A stretch of DNA of 64,000 bases from Enchytraeus crypticus (GCA_905160935.1 CAJHZI010000193.1:582501-646500); one strand, 5' to 3'; numbered from the stretch's first letter, positions 1 to 15,343 are shown. The notes: generated by a model not told the origin, from the letters alone. Numbers and translations: made by a program.

Positions 1-585
1 GTTTTCATATGCGAGCTAGTTTAATTTTAATTAAAATTGGATTATTCGTCTTACTAATGAGCCCATAACTACATAACCAGTCCTTTATATTCAAAATAAA
101 TTCTAATATCTAAGGAGCTCAGTGTTTAACAACAGGACTGTTTATCCAAGTATGACTTGAAGGCCCGTGGCATATATTCATGCATCTCAGAGATCTGTAT
201 GGTAAAGAGGAGTAAACCAAAGACAATGGAATAAAAATAGCATTCCAAAATTAGTTTTAATGAATAGCCCAATGGCTTCAACATGCAACGAGTAAGTCAG
301 ATGCTACCGTGGGTTATAATTTCACTTTTACGTGAACAAATATAATTAACAGAAAAAATGAAATCAAACAACTAATTGACACGAGGGTTTGCCCTTCATG
401 ACTTTAAAAACTTTATGTATTTTAATGCAATTAAAACGTAAGGCAGGTTTTATTAAAGAAACAAAATATATACTGTTTCCTTACTTTAAGCATATTTATT
501 TGTTTACCAATATTCAAGTACGTTAAGGTTCTTTTTTTTAAAAGAATAAATGACTAAAAAGATTAAAAATAAAAGATTAACTAGC
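1..585 (-). other. Intron after exon 45: no feature recognised
   Basis: AT-rich unique-looking sequence. No exon with flanking splice sites and an Ig or Fn3 pattern was found. Confidence 0.5.
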
Positions 586-644
586 TCGTTAAACTTATCT
601 CTCCGTTACCTTTAATTATTACATATATTTATAATGTTACTATT

Positions 645-735
645 ATTATTGTATTTTTTATTGCCCTGGGCTGTAAAGGGCCCTGGGCTAAAAAATAAGA
701 TAAAAGAAAGACTTTATTATTATTATTAATTGACA
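645..735 (+). repeat. Possible non-LTR 3' end with (TTA)n tail
   Basis: A GC-richer stretch with the inverted motif CCCTGGGC...GCCCTGGGC, ending in a short (TTA)n run, looks like a retroposon 3' end. It is followed directly by a LINE-E fragment. Confidence 0.35.
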
Positions 736-741
736 TTTTTA

Positions 742-965
742 TATTAGGTATATCTCTCTCTTAGTGCACTGACTACTGGCAGGTCCATGGTATATAACGC
801 CTCCACTCTTCTCTGCCTTCCGCCTTCCTCTTCATTTCCATATATGAGTGGGTCTTTAAATCATCTAACATACCTAATCTCGGCCTGCCTCTGCCTCTTT
901 TTCCTTCCATTCTACCCCCTATGAAGGCTCTTAACAGACCTTAATAGAATAGGTAGGATATTAGG
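742..965 (-). mobile_element. LINE-E 3' fragment
   Basis: Starts (CT)n-TTAGTGCACT, then GGCAGGTCCATGGTATATAA and the reverse complement of the ORF2 end. Closely similar to the copies at 2178-2540, 6798 and 19540. Confidence 0.75.
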
Positions 966-1030
966 TATATATTTAGGTATATTTAACTAACTGACTGAAT
1001 GATAGCTCGCTAAACGTATCTCTCAGTTAC

Positions 1031-1318
1031 CTTTAATTTCTATATTGAACTCTGCTGAAGCTGAACCGAATGAGTTCTCGGCTTTGACCACATAGACTCC
1101 ACTCGTCTGTGAGGTGACGCCTTTCAGAGTTAGCTTCGAGGAACCTTCCTTTGTTTCCACGGTGACGCCATTCCCAGTTTTGAGCAGATCCTCAGCTTTG
1201 TACCAGGATACGGAAGGTTCGGGACATCCTGTTATGGATACGGGAATGGAAAGAGTGGAGTTGAGCTTCGCTTGCTGTGTTTCTTTGTACTTGGCGTCGT
1301 AATCTATCGTAGGAGCGG
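1031..1318 (-). CDS. Exon 45: Ig domain 24 (gamma type)
   Basis: [37 protein letters not shown] (core Trp), [16 protein letters not shown], ending IEIKG. Phase 1/1, donor GTAACT. Last exon visible; the gene continues below position 1. A diverged copy of its end and donor lies at about 588-620. Confidence 0.93.
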
Positions 1319-1759
1319 CTAGAATAAATAGCAATCAATGAGCGGCTAAGAAAGGTGTGTATTGAGTTCCAAAAAATTCAACCTCGAGAATGAAAGAGCT
1401 GTATATGAAATATTTAAACAATTTTTTATTTATGAACAAGCAAAGTATCAATTGTCACAAATATTTTATATCCAGAGCTTAAACTAATTGCATACTATAG
1501 TGCTTCATCGTGTTTTGAAACTGATAAAATGATTGCTTGAATAACGGGTTAATAGAAATTAATACATTATCTTACCTTGAACCAAGAGTTTGCACTCAGT
1601 GTTGACCTGCCCTAGTTTATTACTGGCTGTGCACTTGTAGGTGGCCACATCTGAGATCTCTACTTCCTTAATGATCAGTATAACCACGTTAGCGTCCTCT
1701 GACGTGGTTATACGTCCTCCTGTCTTCAACTCCTTGCCGTTCTTTGTCCTGTGATTATA

Positions 1760-1804
<45 letters not shown>

Positions 1805-1824
1805 TATACATGTAGATATATAGG

Positions 1825-1890
<66 letters not shown>

Positions 1891-2127
1891 ACACACATTA
1901 TAGTGAAATGATCAACTACGTTGATATCTATCACTTTTAATACCACATGTTAAATCCGTTAGGCAATTTTGTCCATTTTCTGTGTAGCCAGTCCAGTGTA
2001 TGTCCGAAATTTTACTCTCAGATCAGCGCGGCTGGGATTCGAACCCACGAGGGTTCAATTCTGTCATTTAAAACTTCATGACGTTATCTACACCTCTAAC
2101 CATTGCGCTATTGAAACATTCTAAATT

Positions 2128-2179
<52 letters not shown>

Positions 2180-2537
2180 TAGTGCACTGCCTACTGGCAG
2201 GTCCATGGTATACAACACCTCCACTCTTCTCTGTCTTCCGCCTTCCTCTTCATTTCCACATATGAGTGGGTCTTTAAATCATCTAACATACCTAATCTCC
2301 CTGCCCCTGCCTCTTTTTCCTTCATTCTACCTTTGACCTCTTTTAATAGACCTTCCCCCCTTATAATGTGTCCTATCCATCTCTTCTTCCTATTTCTTAA
2401 TACATTTATCAACTGTCTGTCAGTGTGAACTCTCTCCAGGACTTCCTCATTTGTAACCTTTTGAGTCCAGCTTATCCTCTCCATTCTTCTCCAAAGTCCA
2501 CATTTCCAATGCCTCCAGTTTCCTAATGCCTTCCAGC

Positions 2538-2604
<67 letters not shown>

Positions 2605-5600
2605 TACATACATATACAAGTATGATTCTCTTATGCAGCAGTCACAATCTGAAACTCTTTACCAGCTAATCTTCGCTCTTGTTTTTCTCTTTCAACTTTC
2701 TCTAGTAAGCTTAAAAGACATTCCTTTTCTCACCATAGACATAATTAATCTAGTGCTGAGTTAGTACAGTGTCGGTTCTAGTGATGTGGAGCTGCAGGGT
2801 TCTCCGTCACTGACATGCTATCGAGCAAGAAACTGACGTTAAACTTGGCTTTAGCTTTAGTTTTTCTCGTTATAAATCGACGCTAGCTTGGAAATATTTC
2901 AGAAGTTTCTTAAATTCAACAGTCATACCATTTGATATCGGCAGTGGGTTTTCCGCGATGAATGGTACACCTGAATTCCACAGTTTTCTTGAGCTCACTG
3001 GTGACATCTGTTAATCCCTCAATTATCTTCGGCGGTTCGCCATCTGTCGATAGACAATTGTACTAATTAATGACAATAACTGTTAAAATTTTAGTGACAA
3101 TTACATAGAAAGATCCAAACCGACGTCAGAAAAGGCATTCGGTTGGTAAGCGCCTACAGGCTCCAGCAATTGCTACAAAATTTTCTAATCCCGACCCTAG
3201 TTACACCGGAATTCATGGAATGAAATTGTTGATGATGAATTACATATAGAAAGTGATATTTTATCAGCGGCATTAAACACAAAATAATGCTGTCATTAAA
3301 TAGCGAATATGTTCAATGTGGCGGTGGAGAACAGTAGCAGTCTAATTTTGCTGTGGTTGACTACTACTATGACACTACTTTAACGACTTAGGCAACGGGA
3401 AACATTGAAGGAACTAGAGCTTACAGGTAAATTATAATAATATAAGAAGCTTGCAGATCTCTCCTAGTGCACTGTCTACTGGCAGGTCCAAGGTATATAA
3501 CGCCTCCACTCTTCTCTAAACAATTCACACATTTCTAATATAACAGCAACCAGTTATAATTGGAGCTACTTAGAAAGAGCAAACCTTTTTCATTTTTTTA
3601 ATCCGAAACCGAATTCAACTTCCATTTACAAGAATACGAATAAACCCAAACCTTAAATACGATAAAATTTCCATATCTCATTAACAAACAACCGCACCCA
3701 CCTATAACTTCAGCCATCTTGACCGGGCCACTCGAGTCGGAGAAAGGACCTTGACCCGCTTTATTCTCAGCAGCGACCTTGAACTCGTAAACCATGTCCT
3801 TGATGAGCTTCGTGACCTTGAACTCTGTCCTAGATATCTTCTCTTTTGTGACCTGTACCCACTGAGCTGACCTCTCGTTTCTGCTGTGTATGACGTAGTT
3901 AGTGACCTCAGCGCCCCCATCGTCCTCAGGGGTCGTCCAGTGCAGCTGCACTGAAGTGTCCTTGACCTCACTGAAGGTCGGTGTACCAGGCTTGCCCGGT
4001 TTACCTGAAACGTTATAAATGTAAATAAAATACAAATATTAGTAAAAATGTATAACAATGATCGTAATAATAAAGGTTTAACGTCCGTTTCCTCATACAA
4101 GGATGATGTCAGGGACGTCGTAATAAAACAGAATAAAAGTAAATTAGCATTATAGTGAATCTAGCATTATAGATATCAACTGAGTTGATATCTATCACTT
4201 TTAATACCGTATGTTTAAACCGTTAGGAAATTTAGACCTATTTCCGTATAACCAGTCCAGTGAATGTCCGAGATTTTACTCTCAGATCAGCGCGGTCGAT
4301 ATTCGAACCCACGAGAGTTCCATTCACCTTAAGACCTATCATTTAAAACATGACGTTACCCCTACGCTATTAAGACATTCTAAATTATAAACAAAATTAA
4401 GCGATTATAACAGACGTGTGGGCTCTGTAAACTAAGTTGTTACTTATAAGTTCAATTGAAAACTACTGAATAAGGTACTATACGGCTATTTAGAAGATGT
4501 ACTCAGACTGCGTGTCAGTAATGTTTCATATTGTTTCATGGCTATAATTTGTACCAGTTCGTTTTGCAGAAAATTCTATTGCATGAACGTTAACAAGGAC
4601 TAGACAAGGCACCATCGTCTAGCAAGAAATTGACGTGTAAATGTACAAAGAAGCAACAATAAAAAAAGGTATTATTAAACGTAACTAACGTAGTCGATAT
4701 CACAATTAGTATATCGTCCATTTCCTCATACAAGGATGATGTCAGGGACATCCCTCATTACAAGTCACCACAAATCAATTAACCCTAGCGATCGGAAAAA
4801 AAAACTTCATTTTTAAAATTTGTCTAAATGATTGACTGATTGAATGGTTGGCTGATTTACTGCTTGCTCTTACCGAAAGCGTCCTTGGCCTCCACGGGAG
4901 CTGAAGGACTGCTCGGAGGTCCCACGCCAACCTTGTTCTCAGCCATCACCCTGTACTCGTACACGTTGCCCTCCACCATGTCCGTGACCTTGAACTCTTG
5001 ACCTACAAGAGCCGTCTTGTTGACCTTGACCCATCTCTCAGAGGAGGTCACTCGTCTCTCCACGTGGTAGCCTGTGATGGGAGAGCCGCCATCTTGTGAT
5101 GGTGGTTGCCATGACAATGTGCAGGTTGTCTTGGTGACGTCCTTGACCTCAGGTTTTTCTGGCGGACCGGGTTTCTCTGTTAATCCGTCAAGCAATCGAT
5201 TAGACAGTTAACGTTCTTAAACTAATTAATAATAAATAAAGTAATTAGTTTCAGGTTTTCGATATTAACCAACAAACTAATATAACCTCATTATTTGATA
5301 TTTCTTTTATTTTCCTAATTCAGTTTGTATTTTTATGTTGTCTTATTTTCCTTTCTTGTACCACTGCCACTTGTTTGGTGAATAAAGATTATATAACAAT
5401 ACCGCAATGATAAATAAAATTATAATACTGTTAAAAAATAGCAACATAGACTTACATTGTAAGTGTTGAGGTGTTCTAATTAAGTAAGAAATTAATATAT
5501 TGTTAGTGATAAAATAGTATATAAAAATATTTAGTTAAATATTTTGCATACAACTGGGAAATCATTGTATCGGGATGTAAGAATTTTTTCCTGATAATTA

Positions 5601-7944
5601 ATTTATTCTTCTCTAAGTGTCGTGCCTGTTCCAAGCCTGAGCGGTCATCGTCATATTCCTCCATATATCTCTGTTCATTGTTGCTCTGATCATCTCTGTT
5701 TCAGTTAACTGCATCCATTTGCTAAGACTCTTAATAAACGTCTTTCGTTGTCGACCCTTGCATCTTTTGCCATCTATTATTCCTGTCACTACGGTATTTT
5801 CAAATATTTTGTTCCGCATAATGTGTCCTAAAAACTTCATCTGTTGTCGTCGTATTCGGTTCAAAAGGTCACGACAAGTTGACATTCTCTGTAAAACATC
5901 TTCATTTTTAAAGTCATCAATATAAGGTATACGCAGCATTCTTCCATAGAACCGCAAATGACAATTCATACTGATATTAAATCAAGTTTAATAATAAGTT
6001 AACACCATTATAATAGTACCCGTAACCCCAATATAAATTAATAGCCAGTATATATGCCTACTATGCGATCCAAAATGTATCAACAAAACTCCATCTAACG
6101 GCTCACACCAAAATGCAGTAGGTTATTTGTATGAGAATATATAACGTTAAAATTAAAAGACCAACTCTACCTTTTCCAGTTCCCGATTTCAGCGCCTGGA
6201 TTATTTCCACAAAATCGCCAACTCCGGCAGAATTCTGAGCGGCGACGTGGAAAGCGTATTCCATTCCCTCCTGGAGTTTAGTGACGGTTGATTCCAGACT
6301 AGTTGTGATCTCAACCTTATTCCAGGTCTTCTTGCTTGACTCTCTCTGTTCTACTACATATCCTGTTATCTCACTGCCTCCGTCACTCTCCGGCTCCTCC
6401 CACTTCAGAGTGACAGTCGTCTCAGCCAATGACGTGACGGCAAGGTTTCTAGGGGGACCGGGCTTGCCTGGGTATGCCAATACAAAATGTATGATTAGCC
6501 TTAAGATAATTGTAAACCCATAATTATTTTATTATCAACTTACAATTTATAATAATAGCTGCTAGTAATTAGTATCAGCTAGGACCAATTTCTATCTGTT
6601 ATATACCGTTATATTTTTCCGCTTTCAGCATACTTAAGAATTAGAGTTACTTAAAATTAATGGTACCACTACTACTATTATTAATGATAAAACGGCACCT
6701 TAAACTTATTATAGCACTGAATTTGATTAACTTAACTTCAATTTGGGGTAAATCTAATCAAACAAGAAAATTTGCAAAGAAAACTAAATAAATGCATTCT
6801 CTCTTAGTGCACTGCCTACTGGCAGGTCCATGGTACATAACGTCTCCACTCTTCTCTGTCTTCCGCCTTCCTCTTCATTTCCACATATGAGTGGGTCTTT
6901 AAATCATCTAACATACCTAATCTCGGCCTGCCCCTGCCTCTTTTTCCTTCTTTTCTACCTTCTATGACCGCTTTTAATAGACCTTATGCTTATAAATACA
7001 TTATAAAACTAATATTAAAGGCGTTAGTGACCTAAATATTAACTTTCAATAAACTGATACAAAGACATTGCATCAATTTACAATATCTTGCAAACTATTT
7101 AATTAGAAGCTAATAAATACAATTAATAATCAATCTAACCTAGAACGACCAGTTTCACTGTATATGTTGATTTTCCATGCACATTTTCCAGCGTTACTGC
7201 GTATTCACCCGCGTCCTTCTCCACAACCTTACCCAGAGTCAAAGAAGCCTTTCCAGCCACCAGTGTGGTCTTCATCCTCTTAGGGTCTGGAATTGGGGCA
7301 CCATTGTACACCCACGTTGCCTTGGGTTGAGGGTTGCCAGAGAAAGGTACATCAACCACCTTGGAGGCGCCAGAGTTTAGTTTGATAATTTCAGATCCTT
7401 CGGACGAGAGGAACTTGGGTGCCGCTGTAAGAAAAAGATACAAATAATAAGTAGTCAATAGGTAGTAAAATATAATACCGTTTCTTTTAGCAACTTCAAA
7501 AGATGTTTACAATTGAGAGTTTTAAATACCAATATAACCAACATCTCTCGAGCGAAATTTCCTATCTCGCTTCATAATTAGCTCCAATTAATTTATATTA
7601 AGTTGTACACCACCAATACCAGACATTCGTAGTATACGTCTAATTTCTATAGACAATGTAAAATATACACCGCCTAATGTACATGTACTGTCTTAAACTT
7701 GTGAGCCTATCAAATAATTACAAATCAATCATTGACTGCGGCGAGATGAAAGTCGTCTAAACGAGATAAGGAACTGCGAAGGTTAATAGTCATGTTTTAA
7801 TAGGTAATAGGTTTTATGTAAATTTGTTTTAATATAAGAAATCACCATCGTAGTCGTCGTTGTCTTAATCATCAAGAAATATACATATTATTTATAATTA
7901 TATGTATATTGTATAATACATAATTACATGTATATGTATTATAG

Positions 7945-8026
<82 letters not shown>

Positions 8027-11000
8027 ACATGTATATATATATATATATATAATTAAGAAATATATTTAAAAAAAAATAGAAATACCTTTGATTGAGAGCT
8101 TAGCGGATGATTTAGCGTCCATTTCTTTGAACACAACGCTGTATTCGCCCTCGTCCTCTCCCTTACTCTCACTCATCACCAGCCTATGAACTCCCTCATC
8201 CACTGTAATCTTGACCTTGTCACCAGCCTTGACCTGTTTAGTGCCCTTGAACCATTCGGCCTTGACATTCTTAACGCTGACCTCGCATTCAAAGACCGCC
8301 TCTTGACCTACTTCACTCAGAGTGACGTCCTCCAGTGGTCTAAGGAATTGTAGAGAGCCAGCTGGAAAGTAATCAATCAATAACTTAAGCAGTCAGTGAA
8401 TTAATCGCGAGAGTTTTACAATTTCTAAATTTTATAATCCTTAGTTAAACTGGGAATAAAGGGAAAATGATGATGATGATGATGATGACGATGACGACGA
8501 TGATGATGATGATATAATACTCACAGAACTTTGAAGGTTTTGACGGGTCAGACGGTAGACCATTCCCAGTCTTATTCACGGCGATCACTCTGAACTCGTA
8601 CTCTGAACTCTTCTGCAGGTTCTTTACCGTGTATTTTGTCTCTGAGACAGTCTCCACACTGACCTTCACGAACTTGGTCTCGCCCTTCTTTCGCATCTCA
8701 ACGATGTAGTTGGTAATCGGGGATCCACCGTCGCTTTCAGGAGCAGTCCAGCTGATTGAGGCAGAGTCTTCCAACATCTCGGTAACTTGAGGCTGACCCG
8801 GTTTGCCAGGCACATCGAATTCGCTCTTTGCAACGAAACTGATATCGGTGCAGGGTTTTCCAACACCCGCGGGATTTTCCGCCGAGACTCTGATGCTATA
8901 TTTAGTTCCGTCGACGAGGTCGTCGAGACGGAGCTGTAATTCGGTCACAGCTTTCTTGTTGACCTTGATCCAAGTGCCCTTGACCGATTTTTCGATGTAG
9001 TAGCCGGTGACGGGGGAGCCGCCGTCGGATTCAGGAGGCTGCCAGATAACTAGGGCAGAGGTCTTCGTCACCTCTGTGGCCTGGAGGCTCGTGGGAGGTC
9101 CTAGAGAATATCATATTAATTATTATAGTAATTAAGTATTAGTATTATTAATTATTATAATTTTAATTATTATAGTAATTAGGTATTAGTATTATTAATT
9201 ATTATAATTTTAATTATTATAGTAATTAATTATAATTATTATTAATTATTATAATATTAATTATTATACCATTATATTTTAATTACAATTATATTTTAAT
9301 TATTATAGTAATTAATTATTATTATTATTAATTATTATAATATTAATTATTATAGTATTTAATACTTTAATTAATTAGTTAATATTGAATAAACATTAAT
9401 TAAGTAAGATAATAGTTACTAGGCTATTTAATTTTAACAATAATTTGTTCATAGAGTAATTCGCATTTTAAGTTATTTAAATTACTAAAAGTCACGAAAT
9501 TAAATATTAATTATTAACTTATTCCACTAACAAATATCATAATAAAATATCGTCAATGTAATATAATTTAATCTATAAAGATATTGACCAATGCTTATAT
9601 AATACTAATAACAATACGTTTATAATAATTTATAATAATAGTAGTTTATAATAGTGTATATTAATAATTAGTTATTATAATTTATAATAGAAATTCTTAT
9701 AATAATAATATAGAACAATAATATAAATAAGATATCATAATAAAATATCATAAATATAAAATACAGGATTGACTGATGATATGATGTAAGACTTGAGACA
9801 GTCTATTGGTATCCCTACCCTAGTTGAACAGGGATTCAAGGGAAGATGATGATGATGAATAAAATATTATAAATATAAGGCGGCTCCACCTGGCGTATCG
9901 AATGAAGGTTTTGCAGTGACGGGTTCTTTGATATCCGCCCAATCACTCTGTCCCACACTGTTGATAGCTGCCACTCTGAACAGATACTTGTTGCCCTCTA
10001 TCAGCTTGGTCGCCCTTAGCGTCAGGGTGCTGCTATCCGTGGTCGCCTGCTTGATGTAGACTGACTTGCTCATGTCTCTTCTCTCAATCAGGTACTCCTT
10101 GATTGGCTCGCCACCGTCTGATTCAGGCTCCTCCCACTTCAGGTCTACCCAATCAGAGCTGTGCCCGGTGACCTGGAGGTTACGAGGTGGGCTGGGCTTA
10201 TCTGTAGGAAGAGATTTCATTAGTCAATTTAAAAATCGAGTAGGTGATTGATTAAACGATCGAAACATCAGTAGCAATCAACGATGTATCAAAAATAATT
10301 TAATTAATAAATAATTTATAATAATTTAATATATAAAAAAATTATAATAATTTATAATAATTTAATAAATAAAATTTGAACTGAGCTGTTCATTTCGTGT
10401 ACACACTGTAGCACAATATCAGAGGCGTCATTATCTAACGGCCCTTTTCAGAGCCAGCACATTTTCAAAAAGGAATTGATTCTAACTGACGTTTTACGTT
10501 GTGTGTTAAATGAAAAACATCATTTTTTCGCAAAACTTTGATAACTCCGGTTCCTTTAAAAATATTTTTACTGTAGCAAAATTCCTCCACAAGAGACCCT
10601 AAAATATCAAGGCGAAATATCAATAATTAGCTAAACTATCGTAATTGTTCTAGGGGAATATTTTTTAAAGCGAAACCTGTATAATATACCGTTTAGTATT
10701 AGCTAAAAGAAGTAATCAAAATGTAAAAAATATTAAATTATCCGATCATAACTTAAAATAATCTATTATTAATTAATTAATTAAATATCATTATCTAACC
10801 GGTAACGTTGATAGTGAATTCAGCCTCTGCTGTTCCCGCGGGATTCTCCGCTCTCAGTACGTAGCGTCCAGCCTGGACTCCCTTGATGGCGGGAAAATTG
10901 AGCTGACTTGATTGGTCAGTTGTTTGAACTCTGACCTCAGCTGTGGTCTGCAGTGGTTGACCATTAAATGACCAGGAGGTGGTGGGGGTAGGTACCCCTG

Positions 11001-14000
11001 ATATCTTAGTGTCCAATTTGAAGGCCTGACCCCCCTTCAAGTTCTGGGGGGCCTTGAATTTATCGTCGTATTGGATAGCGGGGGGAACTGAAAAACAAAA
11101 CAATAATATGAAAAATATTAAAAATATATTTAATCCCGTGCTTGCTTCGGCAATGATAAGCTGTTCCAAATCACGCGCTATAAGATATTGGAGAGCGGAT
11201 CAGTATGTGTGGGGTTCAAATCCTGGACTTGCCCGTCACTGACATCGCTTTCGAGTAAGAAAACTGACGTTAACATTAGCATTATCAGCTATTTAGCTTT
11301 ATCAAACAAAAATGACGTTTAATTTAGAGTCTCTCCGATACAGTACATTGCAAAATTCTGACAGAATTAACAATGTACCTTACCATAAATTGAAATAAAC
11401 ACATAAAATATAATACCGTTTCTTTAAGCAACTTCAAAAGACGTTTACAATAAAGAGTTTTACATACCAATATAACCAACATCACTGAAGCGCAATTTCC
11501 TATCTCGCTTCATAATTAGCTCCAGTTAATTTAATGTATAACTAATTTTATATTAAGTTGTACACCACCAATACCAGACATTCGTAGTGTACGTCTAATT
11601 TGCATGGACAATGTAAAATATATATTGCGTAATATAACGATCAATAAGAATTAGTTAATAAATTCATAAATACAATATATGAATCAATAAATGTTTTAGT
11701 ATATTTTAATACAACAATTAGTAAATGCTATTCCCGACCCTATCTAAACTGGAGTTCAAGGTAAGCCAAGCTGTTGGTGTCCTGCTCGATAGACATAGGG
11801 CTCCTCAGTAAGCCACAAACCATCGTTCACTGTAGAAGTTTATTGTATATTGTAGTGTTACTTTGTAAAGAGTAGTGTTTTGAAATAAACAAATAAGTTA
11901 ATGATAATGATAAAATCAAATAAAAAGCTTATGATGAAGATAAAGTCGATGTAATAAATTTATTAAATACCAATTAATAATAGTAATAGTAAAGGTTTAA
12001 AGTCCGTTTCCTCATCCAGGGATGATGTCAGGGACGTCTCCAACATTATTATTTACTAGTTTCCACTCAACTCACCCATATCTCCGCCCATGCTAACAGG
12101 CTGAGACAGCTCCACAGGTTCACTCTTCCCTAGTTCATTCACAGCAAACACCCTCATGCTGTAGGAGGTCCCAGCCTGGAGTCCTTCCACCCTCGTGGAC
12201 AGCTCCGTGGACTTACCCACCTCTTCCCAAGACTTCCGGTCTGCCACTCGACGCTCCACCAAGTAGTGCGTGACCGGTGAGCCTCCGTCTTCCTCCGGTA
12301 CCTCCCAGGTCAAGTCCACCGAGGAACCTGTCTGTGAGGTGACCGTGAGGTTACGTGGCGGGGAAGGTTTGTCTGAAACACAAATTAATAAAATTAATAA
12401 AAATTAATAATTAATAAAAATATATGAAATAACTAAATAAAAACTAATAATAATAATAATAATAATAAAGGTTTAACGTCCGTTTCCTTACCCAGGGATG
12501 ATATAAGGGACGTGAGATGATGTGAGGGACGTAACAGGGACGTAACAACCATTAGAGTGCTACGGTCATCAAAAGACAACATCGAGCACTATTAAGAAAC
12601 TAAAAAACGAAACTAACTATAAACTGAAAGCTGAATATCTATTTTAAAAAAGCTACTGTTAACGTTAGTTTCCTCACTCGAAAGCGATGTCAGTGACGGG
12701 CGAGCCCAGGAAGTGAATCCCGCTCATACTGATCCGCGGTCGAACATCACAACGACATCGCCACTGGCTCTAGCCAGTTCCCACCAGTTAACACGAGTTT
12801 CATCCTGTTTATTCCAGTCTAAACCAGATTTTGTATTTGTTCATTGTAGTTTTTGTCTCAGGTTTCTAAAAGATTGCTCGAAACGCCTATGATGCTGTTC
12901 CAAGCATAAAGCCAACTTTTACTTTATTATGTTATTGTATCCAAAGCTCTATTTCGCAGTGTGGAGTGGCAGTAGTAGAAATAATCTAACGCTATAGGTA
13001 ATCCTTTCTAGAAGAGTAGCATGGTACAGCCTACAACAATCTAATACTAGGTAAGCCATTCTAGAAAAGTAGTAGATTTAAAGAATTCATATAACACCAC
13101 GTTTTATGTGTGTAATCACACATTAAGTTACACCACATTCGATGCGTGCTAAATCCCATCTAGCACCATCCTACTGCTAAAGTAGCATTTGTTTAGATAC
13201 CAAGTAAAACAAAGTGAAAATTAAAGCAGAATAACACGAATGGATGAAAACCAAAATTTAAGGTCGAGTTGTACTTAACGGAAAAAACATCTTAAATTCT
13301 TAAGAACAATGCAAAAATAACTATACAGATCAATCTGTAACGGTAGCACGAATGCGTTCACTAGTCGTCAAGAAAAAGATGCACTCTATTTCTGGAACTA
13401 GCTAAAATTAAACCCACTGCAGCACACAGCTGTATCACAGCTGCGTCCTTCGTGTCTACTGCACGATGTCTGGCAGGCCTACATTGGGAACATAAAAAAT
13501 TGACTAAACTAGATTGTTCTGTGATCTTTCTAAGAGATCTCAAAATGTTACCCACTTACCCAAAACGATTAGCTTAATGGTTAGCGTGGCTCGGCCGCAT
13601 TCATTCTCCAGCACCAACTGGTAATTTCCAGCATCAGCTTTCTCGACCTTCTGAAAGCCTAGCGTGACCTTGCCCTGTTCGATCTTAGAGCTGACCCTCT
13701 TGACGTCCCGCACAGCCGTGTCGTTGAACGTGACCGAGCACTTGGGTGCAGGCTGACCGGTGAAGGGTATAACCACAGAACTGGAAGTACCTGCCTTGAG
13801 CTTGACAGTGTCCTTGAAGTTAGCATCCGTGTGGAACTTCGGAAGGACTGTGATAGTGAAAAACAAGGAGACGAATTAGATTTGTAAACAATTATTTTAT
13901 AAATTGTTCTAAATGTACAGAATTTACAAAAATTGGTTTAAGCTATTTAAAGGTGTAATTTGAACTTTCTTCTGTCGGATGTTGGATGAGTTGATGAAAT

Positions 14001-15255
14001 AATTATTTATAGAAATGAAAGGAAGGTTGAGAGAATTACAATTGTTATATATGGTCCAATGGCTTTATGGCAGGTCCAATGGTCCATCATGGATGATGGA
14101 CCTGCCATAAAGCAGTGTACTAAGAGAGAGAAATAGATATTTCGCTATAAAAATTCTTCAATCTCCTGAGATGCAAATATTTCTGTTGACTCTTGCTAAT
14201 TAAGCGCCAACAAGTAAACACTAACAACTAAAATATCGGCTGATGATTTATATAGTGGGCGCTATCTTGCGTAACACAAATACTTATGACAATATCGAGT
14301 ACTATAAAATAAAGATGATCGAGAAATAAAGATTCTTCAAAACAAAAAATACTTTCATGTAAAACTAGTTCACAATAGTAGTTAGTGCAAGAAAATGAAA
14401 AATAGTTTACTGTTTGGGTTAATGATTCAGAGTCAATCAAAACTAACATTGTTCACTGTTTGTTTAACAGATTCAGAGTCAATCAAACCTAGAACTGTTT
14501 ATTGATTAAATTCAACCAAACCTTTGACAGTTAGCGAAGCCTTGGTGGTAATTCCCCTGGCTGAGGCAGAGTATTCCGCCACATCGGCCTCGAGCACATC
14601 ATGGACAACGAGACGATGCACAGCGCCCTCTACGACAATCTCGTACTTCTTCTTGTCGGCCACAATTACCTTGCCGTTCTTGAACCACTGAAGTTTAACG
14701 TCGGATCTCGACAGCTCACACTCGAAAATTACGTCAGCTGGAAGTTCAGTCACCTGTCGATCTTCCAACCCACGTACTAGCTCTATGCTCTCTTCTGCAG
14801 CCAATCAATCAATCAATCGATCAATCGATCCATCAATCAAACGATCGATCAATCAATCAATCGATTAATTGATCAATCAATTAATCGATCAATCAAACAA
14901 TACATCAATTGATCAATCATCAAAACTGGTAATAAACCAACAGATTGATCGATAAATTGAAAAAGAAGTGAGAAAGAGAGAGAATGAAAGAGAGAGAAAG
15001 AGAGAGATAAATACGGTTTACTTTTTATTACATTTAAACTCAATAACGTACATGTAAATGATACAAACTAACAAAGGAAACGATACAAACGTAAAGCAAA
15101 CAGTGAAAAAGCATGCACAACCAATAGAAGATATACATGTATATACATAATATATATATATATATATATTAACACAAAATGAGAGTGAAAGAGAGAAATA
15201 CAGAGGTAGAGAGAGATAGAGAGACAGAGAAATAGATATGGGGACAAACAGAGAT

Positions 15256-15286
<31 letters not shown>

Positions 15287-15312
15287 GAGAGAGAGAGAGA
15301 GGGAGACAGCAG

Positions 15313-15343
<31 letters not shown>

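Noticed and set aside
1559-2619. Tyr/Ile repeat proteins
   Set aside because: Translation of (AT)n microsatellites, not genes.
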